39,968 bases of DNA from NCBI GenBank assembly GCA_902826575.1, contig CADEFJ010000014.1:1-39968 (forward strand). Direction: 5' to 3'. Under the pieces are notes generated by a model, which was not told the DNA's origin, ran no database searches, and saw nothing but the letters and a program-made list of their open reading frames with translations. Below, piece by piece: positions 16,045 through 23,090 of the stretch. The stretch comes from an uncultured Pseudomonadota bacterium. GTDB lineage: Bacteria; Pseudomonadota; Gammaproteobacteria; Steroidobacterales; Steroidobacteraceae. Position 1 is the first letter of the stretch. Each line of letters begins with the position of its first letter. The position numbers were made by a program, and so were the translations under genes.

Positions 16045-16976
16045 GCGGCTCCGCTCTGCTGCTCGGCGCTGCTGAGGGCATTGATGTCGGCGACGATCAG
16101 CGTGCCCGTGCCCTCGTTGGTGAATACCTCCGCGAGGATGCTCTCCGGCGAGGTGTAGGCGATCACGTGCACGCGCCGCACGCCGCCGCGGATCGCGTCC
16201 TCGATCGCCTTGGCCTTCGGCAGCATGCCGTCCTTGATGCTGCCGTCCTCGCGCATCCGCCTGAGGCCGTTCAGGTCGGTGTACGAGACCACCGAGGACG
16301 GATCCTCGACGCGCTCGAGGATGCCGGGCGCCCCGGTGCAAAGGATCAGTTTCTCGGCGCCGAGCGCCGCGCCGACGGCCGCGGCTACGGTGTCGGCGTT
16401 GATGTTGAGCAGCACGCCACCGGCGTCGGCCGACAGCGGACTCACGACCGGCATCAGGCCGTTGTCGAGGAGCTTGCGCAGAACCGTGGTATCGACCGAG
16501 TCGATGTCGCCGACGAAACCGAAGTCGACGCTCTCGCCGTCGGGCATCTTCACGACCGGGCGCCGGTGCGCGGTGATGAGGCCCGCATCGACGCCGCTGA
16601 CGCCGACCGCGCTGATGTCGAGCTCACGGCATATGCCGAGAATGCGGGTATTGATGAGGCCGTTCAGCACCATCGAGGTGGCGTCGATCGATTTCTGGTC
16701 GGTGATGCGCCGGCCCTGCACCATGCGGGTCGGCACGCCGAGCGCCTCGGTGAGCTCGGTCAGCTGCGGACCGCCGCCGTGCACGAACACGACGCGCACA
16801 CCGAAGTAATGCAGGATCGCGATCTGCTCGATCAACGCGCGAGTGGCCTGCGCATCGCCGAATACGGCGCCGCCGGCCTTGATCACGAAGGTCTTGCCTT
16901 TGTACATGCGTATGTACGGCGCTGCGCTGCGCAGCGAACGGACGGCGAGGGCCTGGTCGGCGCGGTGCTTCATCAT
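16041..16976 (-). CDS. argB: N-acetylglutamate kinase ArgB (possibly N-acylglutamate kinase)
   Basis: An amino-acid-kinase-fold enzyme that phosphorylates N-acetyl- (or N-succinyl-) glutamate. Motifs: FVIKAGGAVF (Lys of the phosphate site), VFVHGGGPQLTEL, NINADTVAAAVG and IKDGMLPKAKAI. About 30 residues precede the kinase core (MKHRADQALAVRSLRSAAPY); such an N-terminal helix is typical of arginine-inhibited kinases, suggesting feedback control. At 311 residues it lacks the acetyltransferase domain fused to the kinase in Xanthomonas, so it does not supply the missing first step. Adjacent ATGs at 16976 and 16973 are both usable. It lies 8 bp after argF' and overlaps argH by 4 bp. Confidence 0.94.
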   Translation of the reverse strand: MMKHRADQALAVRSLRSAAPYIRMYKGKTFVIKAGGAVFGDAQATRALIEQIAILHYFGVRVVFVHGGGPQLTELTEALGVPTRMVQGRRITDQKSIDATSMVLNGLINTRILGICRELDISAVGVSGVDAGLITAHRRPVVKMPDGESVDFGFVGDIDSVDTTVLRKLLDNGLMPVVSPLSADAGGVLLNINADTVAAAVGAALGAEKLILCTGAPGILERVEDPSSVVSYTDLNGLRRMREDGSIKDGMLPKAKAIEDAIRGGVRRVHVIAYTSPESILAEVFTNEGTGTLIVADINALSSAEQQSGAA

Positions 16977-16984
16977 TGTGGTCT

Positions 16985-17989
16985 TCAAGCTCCCTGGGAA
17001 AGCATGCGGTGCAGGACCGCCATCTGCGCGGTCATGCGATTGTAAGCCTCGTGCCGCACTATGCTGCGCGGGCCGTCGAGCACGGCGTCCGTGATCGCCA
17101 CATTGCGACGCACGGGCAGGCAGTGCATGAGTCGGCAGTCGGGATCGGCCGGCTCGAACCACTGCGGCGTGACGCACCAGTCGGCAAGCCGCGCGCGCAG
17201 CATTGCATCCCCTTCGGCGTCACCATAGTGGGTGGTCGAGCCCCATTCCTTTGCATAGATCACCTGTGCGCCGGCCAGCGCATCGCTGCGCTCGCTCGTC
17301 TCGCGCACCGAGCCGCCGGAGACTGCAGCGGCAGCGCGCGCCTTTGCCATGACCGCGGGCGGCAGTGCGTAGCCGTCGGGGCGCAGCACCACGACCTCCA
17401 TGCCGCGCATCGCGGCCATGTGCACGGTGGCCGACGGCACTGCGAGCGGCAGCGCGCGCGGGTGCTGCACCCAAGACAGCACGAACTTCGCATGCCGCGG
17501 GACCTCGAGGTCGTCCATCGTCTTCCAGTCGGCGAGCGACTGGCACGGATGGTTCATCGCGGACTCGAGGTTGATCAGCGGCTTGTCGATGACCTCGGCC
17601 ATCGCCCCGAACTGGCTCTCGGCGAGATCGCGGGCGAGGTCCTTGCCCTCGGCGAACGCGCGGATACCGAGCGCATCGCAGTACGAGGCGAGCACCGGCA
17701 GGCCCTCGCGCACATGCTCCGCAGCCGCGCCGTTCATGATGGCGCCGAGTTGCGTCTCGAGCTGCCAGGTGCCCTGGCCGGGCGTGACCACGAACGAGCT
17801 GCCGCCGAGGCGCGCCATGCCCGCCTGGAACGAGGCGAGCGTGCGCAGCGACGGATTGAAGAACACGAGCCCGAGAATGCGGCCTGCGAGCGCGCGCGGC
17901 TCGGGATGCGTCTCGAGGCGGCGCGCGAGCTCGAGCAGCGACACGATCTCGTCGCGGCTGAAGTCGGCAAGGTCGAGGAAGCGATGCAT
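16985..17989 (-). CDS. argF': N-acylornithine carbamoyltransferase (AOTC/SOTC type)
   Basis: A 334-residue transcarbamylase of the Xanthomonas N-acetylornithine/Bacteroides N-succinylornithine subgroup, not ordinary ArgF. Evidence: VFFNPSLRT in place of the STRTR box, Trp75 in PGQGTWQLE (equivalent to the substrate Trp77 of Xanthomonas), NHPCQSLADW and MHCLPVRRNVAITDAV. The residue that decides substrate, Glu92 in the Xanthomonas enzyme and Pro90 in Bacteroides, is Ala90 here (NGAAAEH); published E92A mutants of the Xanthomonas enzyme prefer N-succinylornithine. The second Arg of the carbamoyl-phosphate box is Leu51. The ATG at 17989 fits the family start; a GTG at 18007 overlapping the argD stop (GTGA) would add six residues. 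Confidence 0.92.
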   Translation of the reverse strand: MHRFLDLADFSRDEIVSLLELARRLETHPEPRALAGRILGLVFFNPSLRTLASFQAGMARLGGSSFVVTPGQGTWQLETQLGAIMNGAAAEHVREGLPVLASYCDALGIRAFAEGKDLARDLAESQFGAMAEVIDKPLINLESAMNHPCQSLADWKTMDDLEVPRHAKFVLSWVQHPRALPLAVPSATVHMAAMRGMEVVVLRPDGYALPPAVMAKARAAAAVSGGSVRETSERSDALAGAQVIYAKEWGSTTHYGDAEGDAMLRARLADWCVTPQWFEPADPDCRLMHCLPVRRNVAITDAVLDGPRSIVRHEAYNRMTAQMAVLHRMLSQGA

Positions 17990-18003
17990 GGGTGAGCTGC
18001 GCG

Positions 18004-19131
18004 TCACAGCGACGCGAGCGCCTCCGCCAGCAGATCCACGTGCTGCTCCTCGAGGATATATGGCGGCAGCAGCCGCAGGACCTGCGGGTCGCCGCTCGTG
18101 CCGGTGAGGATATCGCGCGCGAGGAGCGCCGCCTGGATGTCCCTGGCGGGCCGGCTCATGCGCAGTCCGAGCAGGAAGCCCTCGCCCTGGAACCCGGTGA
18201 CCGGGCCGACCGCGCAGCGCGCGCGCACATATTCCGATACCCGCCGCACATTCGCGAGCAGCCCTTCGGATTCGATCGCCTCGATCACCGCCTCGATGGC
18301 CGCGCCCGCCATCGGGCCGCCGCCAAAGGTCGTGCCGAGCGAATCGAGCTTCACGGCCTGCGAGACGCGCGGTGTCATCAGCAGCGCGGCACACGGGAAG
18401 CCGTTGCCGAGGGCCTTCGCGGCCGTGATCATGTCGGGCCGCACGCCGTACAGGTCTGCCGCAAACGCATACCCCGTGCGGCCGACGCCGCATTGCACTT
18501 CGTCGAAAATCAGTATTGCGCCGACTTCGTCGCAGCGCCGGCGCAGTGCGTCGAGGAAACCCGCGCCGAGGTCGAACGCGCCGCCAACGCCCTGCACGGG
18601 CTCGACGATGACGGCTGCCGTATCCTCGGTCACGTGCTGCGCGATCGCGCCGTTCTCGCGCCGCGGGATCCACGATACATCGAAGGGCGCGCGCGGAAAC
18701 GCATGCCATTTCTGCATCGCGCCCCAGGTTACGGCGCCGGCCGCAGCCGTGCGCCCATGGAAGCTGCCTTCGATGGCGGCCACCTGGGCGCGACCGGTCA
18801 TGCGAAACGCCATCTTGAGCGCGTTCTCGTTGGCTTCGGCGCCGCTGTTGACGAAGAAGACGCTGTCGAAGGCACCACCGGCGAAACGCAGCAGTCTTCC
18901 GGCCGCGCGCTCGCGCACGGCCATCGGCACCGCGTTGCTCTGGAAATTGCAGGCAGCGGCCTGCTCCTGCAGCGCGCGGGTCCAGCCGGGATGTCCGTAG
19001 CCGAGGGCAGCAACCGCGTGTCCACCGTAAAGGTCGAGCACACGTCGACCATCGCGCGAATGCAGCCACACGCCTTCGGCGCGCTCGACCTCGAGCGGAT
19101 ACTGCGCGAAGACCGCGGCGAGGGCGCTCAT
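18004..19131 (-). CDS. argD: N-acylornithine aminotransferase ArgD
   Basis: A class III PLP aminotransferase that converts N-acylglutamate semialdehyde and glutamate to N-acylornithine. It has VNSGAEANENALKMA, GSFHGRTAAAG, IFDEVQCGVGRTG (cofactor Asp) and the Schiff-base Lys239 in TAAKALGNGFP. Length is 375 residues, slightly short for ArgD (~400). The ATG at 19131 overlaps the argC stop by 4 bp (ATGA). AstC-type enzymes share this family and act on succinylornithine, so the acyl group cannot be told from the sequence alone; the neighbouring transcarbamylase suggests that succinyl is possible. Confidence 0.93.
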   Translation of the reverse strand: MSALAAVFAQYPLEVERAEGVWLHSRDGRRVLDLYGGHAVAALGYGHPGWTRALQEQAAACNFQSNAVPMAVRERAAGRLLRFAGGAFDSVFFVNSGAEANENALKMAFRMTGRAQVAAIEGSFHGRTAAAGAVTWGAMQKWHAFPRAPFDVSWIPRRENGAIAQHVTEDTAAVIVEPVQGVGGAFDLGAGFLDALRRRCDEVGAILIFDEVQCGVGRTGYAFAADLYGVRPDMITAAKALGNGFPCAALLMTPRVSQAVKLDSLGTTFGGGPMAGAAIEAVIEAIESEGLLANVRRVSEYVRARCAVGPVTGFQGEGFLLGLRMSRPARDIQAALLARDILTGTSGDPQVLRLLPPYILEEQHVDLLAEALASL

Positions 19132-20207
19132 GTCCACCCCGCCGCCGGTGCCGTGAGGCCGGCGCTCTCGGGCAGGTCGCAAAGGCGGTTCATCCATTGC
19201 ACCGCGCCGCCGGCCGCGCCCTTGTTCAGGTTGTCGACCACGCAGGTGACGGCAACCGTGCGGCCGTTGCTCACCGCGGACAGCCGCGCGTAGTTGCTTG
19301 CGGCGACGTCCTTGACGTGGGGTGCCTCCGCCGCGACCTGCACGAACGGCGAGTCGCGATAGAAATCGTGAAGCGCCGCGAGCACCGCTGCGGTATCGGG
19401 CGCCGCTGCGCCACCGCTCGACTTCAGGCTTGCCTGCACGGTGACGTGGATGCCGCGTGCAAAGGGGCCTGAATGCGGCACGAACGAGAAGTCTGCGGCG
19501 ATGCCGCTCGCCGCGAGCGCACAGGCGGCAACCTCGGGCGTGTGCCGGTGCACGAGCGCGTTGTACGAGTAGTAATCACTGCTTCGCTGCGGATGGTGCG
19601 TGCCCTCGGACGGCTTGCGGCCCGATCCGGTGCTGCCGGTCACGGCGGCGACGAACAGTGTGGGCGTGACCAGGTCGAGCGCGAGCAGCGGCACGCTCGC
19701 GAGCAGCGTGGCGGTCGAGAAGCAGCCGGGATGCGCCACATGTCGGGTCGGCGCGCGCGCCAGATGCTCCGGCACCGCGCAGGTGAACTGCGCGAGTCGC
19801 CCCGGCGCGCCGTGCGCGTGCCGGTACACGGCCTCGTAAGCCCCGGCATCCCGGAAACGAAAATCGGCAGAGATGTCGACCACGCGCACATCGGAACCCG
19901 CAGCTTCGGCGCAGGTCAGCAGCCTGTCGATCAGCGCGGCGGACACGCCATGCGGTGCGGCGCCGAAGATCGCCGCGCGCGGAAGGCTGCCGCTAAGCGA
20001 CTCGATGTCGGACTGGGAGCTGAAACGCAGGTCGCCGAGGACCGGAGCGAGATGGCGGAAGGCCTTCGCGACCGGTTCGCCCGGCTGGCTGTCGGAGAGG
20101 ATGCCCGCGATCGCGAAGTGCGGATGCGCGGCGAGCAGGCGCAGCAGTTCGCCGGATACATAGCCGGTCCCGCCGAGCACGATCGCCGGAATGCGCCCGC
20201 TGCTCAT
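19128..20207 (-). CDS. argC: N-acyl-gamma-glutamyl-phosphate reductase ArgC
   Basis: An NADPH-dependent reductase that makes N-acylglutamate semialdehyde. An N-terminal nucleotide fold (IVLGGTGYVSGELLRLL, residues 9-25) is followed by the catalytic Cys162 in AHPGCFSTATLL and the dimer domain with GSTGSGRKPSEGTHHP and VPHSGPFARGIHVTV. The GCF-A/S-T-A and GTHHP variants resemble ArgC of Xanthomonas and Bacteroidetes more than the E. coli type, consistent with the transcarbamylase type. The 359-residue frame begins with an ATG at 20207 that overlaps the P-loop gene stop by 4 bp, and ends in a 4-bp overlap with argD. Confidence 0.95.
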   Translation of the reverse strand: MSSGRIPAIVLGGTGYVSGELLRLLAAHPHFAIAGILSDSQPGEPVAKAFRHLAPVLGDLRFSSQSDIESLSGSLPRAAIFGAAPHGVSAALIDRLLTCAEAAGSDVRVVDISADFRFRDAGAYEAVYRHAHGAPGRLAQFTCAVPEHLARAPTRHVAHPGCFSTATLLASVPLLALDLVTPTLFVAAVTGSTGSGRKPSEGTHHPQRSSDYYSYNALVHRHTPEVAACALAASGIAADFSFVPHSGPFARGIHVTVQASLKSSGGAAAPDTAAVLAALHDFYRDSPFVQVAAEAPHVKDVAASNYARLSAVSNGRTVAVTCVVDNLNKGAAGGAVQWMNRLCDLPESAGLTAPAAGWT

Positions 20208-21283
20208 CCTGCGAGCGCCTCCACGGGTTTGGCGTGCAGTCCGACTGCCTCGATGATGTGATCGCCGAGTGCGGCGCCAGCGCTGAGTGCGTTGAATGCC
20301 GCGACGTTCATCTGCTGGCGGATGATATCGACGCCGACCGCGTTGTCGGTGGCCGGTCCGGTGACGACGCAGGGTTCGATGCCGAATCGCTCGCGCAGCA
20401 TCTTGACGCCGCCCCATGCCGCGACCGGATCGTTGGCCGACAGCACCACGCCGGTGAGCGAGCGCTTGATGTCGTCGCAGGAGAGGATCGAGTCGACGCC
20501 GTAGGTGCCCATCATGCCGTCGCCCAGCTCGAACACGATCACGTCGGGCTTGCCCGCCGCGAGTTCGGTGAGCATCGTGCGCGTGAGCGCAGGCCCCGTC
20601 TGCGGCGTGGTAGTGATGACGCCGAGGTCGGTGAAAATCATCGTATTGCGCGCGCCGGCGTCCGCCATCGCCAGGATGTCGCGGCGGAGCGAAACACCGG
20701 TCGCCTTGAACGCATCGACGACGAGGCCGCGATGGCGCATGCGGCTCACGATCGAGCAGGCGGCGGCCGTCTTGCCGGCTTCCATGCAGGTGCCGGCGAG
20801 CGCAACCACCGGTACGCCCCGGGTGTCGAGCGCCGCGCCGTAGTCGAGGTTGCGATACCCGGCTCTCGCCGGCACGCCGATGCGCTCGCCGAGGTAGGGG
20901 AACTGCAGCACGACGCCGAGCACGCGGCAGTCGAACGGCGTGCCCTTGTCGGGATTCACCGAGTCGCAAATGCCGAGCACGCCACCGATATTGAGCATCT
21001 GGATCACGTCGCCGGCCTTGAGCGCGGTCGGCACATGGCCCGAGTAGCCGAACAGTGCCTTGCGATGGCCGAGCGCTCCGACCACGATGTCGCCCTTGCC
21101 AAGCTTCGCCATGCGCCCGCTCGTGAGCTCGAGCGTGTTGTAGGTCGACTTGTTCGTCAGGATCTCGACGACAATGATCACGCCTTCCTCGGACGGGATG
21201 TCGGTGGAGATGCGCAGTTCGCGCGACAGGCCCGCGGCTTGCGTGATCGAGGCGATCTTGTCGACGACGACAGACTTCATCAT
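20204..21283 (-). CDS. Unrecognised SIMIBI-like P-loop protein embedded in the arginine operon
   Basis: A 359-residue protein I cannot assign to a named arginine enzyme. Residues ~1-155 are beta-rich with repeated Gly turns (GDIVVGALGHRKALFGYSG; KAGDVIQMLNIGG). Residues ~158-345 form a P-loop domain: Walker A GTCMEAGKT (164-172, Lys171), then FKATG (192-196), TDLG (218-221), FELGDG (251-256), GVVLSANDPVAAWGG and VVTGPATDNAVG. The GTxxxxGKT plus KATG pattern recalls BioD/CobQ and DUF1611 proteins; some DUF1611 members are D-glutamate N-acetyltransferases. The ATG at 21283 shares a base with the argG stop, and the stop overlaps argC by 4 bp. As the operon lacks an N-acylglutamate synthase and a deacylase, a role in one of these steps or in regulation is inferred. 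Confidence 0.85.
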   Translation of the reverse strand: MMKSVVVDKIASITQAAGLSRELRISTDIPSEEGVIIVVEILTNKSTYNTLELTSGRMAKLGKGDIVVGALGHRKALFGYSGHVPTALKAGDVIQMLNIGGVLGICDSVNPDKGTPFDCRVLGVVLQFPYLGERIGVPARAGYRNLDYGAALDTRGVPVVALAGTCMEAGKTAAACSIVSRMRHRGLVVDAFKATGVSLRRDILAMADAGARNTMIFTDLGVITTTPQTGPALTRTMLTELAAGKPDVIVFELGDGMMGTYGVDSILSCDDIKRSLTGVVLSANDPVAAWGGVKMLRERFGIEPCVVTGPATDNAVGVDIIRQQMNVAAFNALSAGAALGDHIIEAVGLHAKPVEALAG

Positions 21284-22497
21284 CAGCGGGCACCCCCAGC
21301 GAGTTTGCCGGCGCGCGTGTGGAACACGCCCGGCAGTGCGACGAGCTTCGAGAAACCGAGCGCGTCGGCCGCGGACCATTCCCCGACCGACTCGCCATAG
21401 ACGCCCTTCGAGGCGGCCATCAACGACCACGGCGAACTCACGCCTTCGACGAACAGGCTGCCGGGGCGCAGCAGGACGGACACCGTGCCGCTCACGCGTT
21501 CCTGCGAGGAGAGCAGCAGCGCCTCGATGTCGCGACACACCGGGTCGAGCAGCTGTCCCTCGTGCACGAGATCGCCATACGGCTGCGCCACCGATTCCTT
21601 GATGCGCTGCTGGCGCGCTGTCAGGACGAGCTTCTCGAGCTCGCGATGCGCCGTGAGCAGCACTTCCGCGGCGGGCGCCTCGAAGGCGACCCGGCCCTTG
21701 GTGCCGATGATCGTGTCGCCAAGATGGACGCCGCGGCCGATGCCGAACGGCGCGGCCAGCGCCTCGAGCGCCTCGATGACCTCGACGGGCGACAGCTTGC
21801 GCCCGTCGACACCGACCGGGCGGCCCGCCGCGAACTCGATCGTGTGGCGCTGCGGCGCGCGCGGGCTCGTGAACGCGTCCTTCGACAGCACCCACTGCTC
21901 TTCCGGAATGCTGCCTTCCGACGTGAGCGTTTCCTTGCCGCCGATCGTCACCCCCCACAAACCGCGGTTGATCGAATAGGCGGCGCCGAACGGCGGCACC
22001 GGCAGATTGCGCGCCTGCAGGTACTCGAGCTCCTCCTGGCGCTGGAACGCCCGGTCGCGCACCGGCGCGATGATTTCAAGTTCGGGCGCGAGCGTGCGCA
22101 GCGCGACCTCGAAGCGCACCTGGTCGTTGCCGGCCGCGGTGCAGCCGTGCGCGATGCTGCGAGTACCGAGCTTTTCCGCCATGCGCGCGATCGTCTGCGC
22201 CTGCATGACGCGTTCGGCGCCGACGCACAGCGGGTAGAGCTGGCCGCGACGCACGTTGCCCATGATCAGGAAGCGCAGCACCTGCTCGAAGTAGTCGGCG
22301 CGCGCATCGACCTGATGGTGCGCGACGGCGCCGAGGGCGAGGGCGCGCTCCTTGAGCGTGCGCGCGGCGGCGGCATCGATGCCGCCGGTGTCCACGGTGA
22401 CGGTGATCACCGGCCGGCCGTACTCTTCAGCCAGCCAGGGCACGAGGAACGAGGTGTCGAGTCCGCCCGAATAGGCGAGGACGATGGGTTGGGTCAT
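21283..22497 (-). CDS. argG: Argininosuccinate synthase ArgG (Xanthomonas/Bacteroides type)
   Basis: ArgG joins citrulline and aspartate with ATP to form argininosuccinate. The N-type ATP pyrophosphatase motif SGGLDTS is at residues 10-16, with AHGCTAAGNDQVRFE, SINRGLWGVTIGGKETL and GDTIIGTKGRVAFEAP further on. These blocks follow the Bacteroidetes/Xanthomonas ArgG subfamily rather than the E. coli or Pseudomonas types. Length is 404 residues. The ATG at 22497 is 10 bp downstream of the argR stop. The product stop shares one base with the P-loop gene (TGATG). As first enzyme gene of the operon it would be controlled by the ARG box before argR. Confidence 0.95.
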   Translation of the reverse strand: MTQPIVLAYSGGLDTSFLVPWLAEEYGRPVITVTVDTGGIDAAAARTLKERALALGAVAHHQVDARADYFEQVLRFLIMGNVRRGQLYPLCVGAERVMQAQTIARMAEKLGTRSIAHGCTAAGNDQVRFEVALRTLAPELEIIAPVRDRAFQRQEELEYLQARNLPVPPFGAAYSINRGLWGVTIGGKETLTSEGSIPEEQWVLSKDAFTSPRAPQRHTIEFAAGRPVGVDGRKLSPVEVIEALEALAAPFGIGRGVHLGDTIIGTKGRVAFEAPAAEVLLTAHRELEKLVLTARQQRIKESVAQPYGDLVHEGQLLDPVCRDIEALLLSSQERVSGTVSVLLRPGSLFVEGVSSPWSLMAASKGVYGESVGEWSAADALGFSKLVALPGVFHTRAGKLAGGAR

Positions 22498-22507
22498 GGT
22501 TTCGGGA

Positions 22508-22948
22508 TCAGATGTGGAAGAGGGAACGCAGGCGCCTGACTAGCGCGGCCTGCTCGCGAGCGCCGGCCGTCGCGATGAAAATCGTGTCGTCACCGGAAAT
22601 CGTGCCGGCAACCTCCGGCCAGTTCGCCTGGTCGATCGCGACTGCGACACTTTGCGCGGCGCCGACCGACGTGCGCAGTACGGCCAGCGCCGGGCCCGCC
22701 AGGCGCAGGTCGCGCACGAACTGCGCGAGTGCGGTGAAATCCCCGCCGGCGCGGGCATCATCGGTCGAGGGCAGAACATAACCGTCGGCCGCCTTGAGCA
22801 CGCCGATTTCGCGCAGGTCCCGGCTGACCGAGGATTGCGTGACCGCATGGCCCTCGGCCTTCAGCAGGCGCACGAGGTCGGCCTGCTTGCGCACGGTACC
22901 GGTGCGCAAGAGGCGAGTGATGGCGTGATGACGGGCGACCGGCTGCAT
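22508..22948 (-). CDS. argR: Arginine repressor ArgR
   Basis: ArgR is an arginine-dependent hexameric DNA-binding regulator. The N-terminal winged helix contains VTQSSVSRDLREIGV (the VTQ-x2-VSRD recognition helix) and the C-terminal domain has the arginine-binding GTISGDDTIFIA. The sequence is closer in style to AhrC-type ArgR (VTQATVSRD) than to E. coli ArgR. The ATG at 22948 is selected because MQPVARHHAITRLL aligns with the usual ArgR start and a promoter with +1 near 22952 is visible; the ATG at 22960 would add MRLI. Length is 146 residues. It heads the arginine operon, implying autoregulation and coordinated repression of the whole pathway. Confidence 0.94.
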   Translation of the reverse strand: MQPVARHHAITRLLRTGTVRKQADLVRLLKAEGHAVTQSSVSRDLREIGVLKAADGYVLPSTDDARAGGDFTALAQFVRDLRLAGPALAVLRTSVGAAQSVAVAIDQANWPEVAGTISGDDTIFIATAGAREQAALVRRLRSLFHI

Positions 22949-22988
22949 AATCAACCGCATCTTTGCATAAAAATGCGCGTGCAGTCAA
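22942..22988 (-). promoter_or_regulatory. argR-arg operon promoter with ARG boxes
   Basis: TTTGCATAAAAATGCGCG (22962-22979) matches the ARG-box core TGAATAAAAATKC at 12 of 13 positions, in the Bacillus-like form. A second, weaker half-box TGCAT-N4-A lies at 22942-22959, centred 20 bp away, the usual pairing distance. TTGACT (22983-22988) and AAAGAT (22959-22964) form a plausible -35/-10 pair with 18-bp spacing, so ArgR binding would block the polymerase. Confidence 0.65.
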
Positions 22989-22994
22989 GCGGAA

Positions 22995-23090
22995 AGCGAA
23001 CAGCGAGTAGCGAACAGATTACGGCCAGAAGGCCAGCCTGCCGGCGCGGAGCGCCTCTGGCTGCAATCTGTTCGCCGCCCGTTGTTCGCT
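22995..23090. repeat. Palindromic intergenic repeat, copy 2 (related to 13599)
   Basis: The left arm (22995-23030: GCGAACA, GCGAGTA, GCGAACA, GATTACG, GCCAGAA) repeats the 13599 element with 33 of 36 bases. The right arm is its reverse complement: TCTGGCTGCAATCTGTTCGC (23056-23075) pairs with 23011-23028 at about 18 of 20, and a terminal GTTGTTCGCT closes a large stem. It fills the gap between tamB and argR and touches the tamB stop, so it could act as a terminator or RNA-stabilising structure. An origin as a non-autonomous mobile repeat is inferred. Confidence 0.7.
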
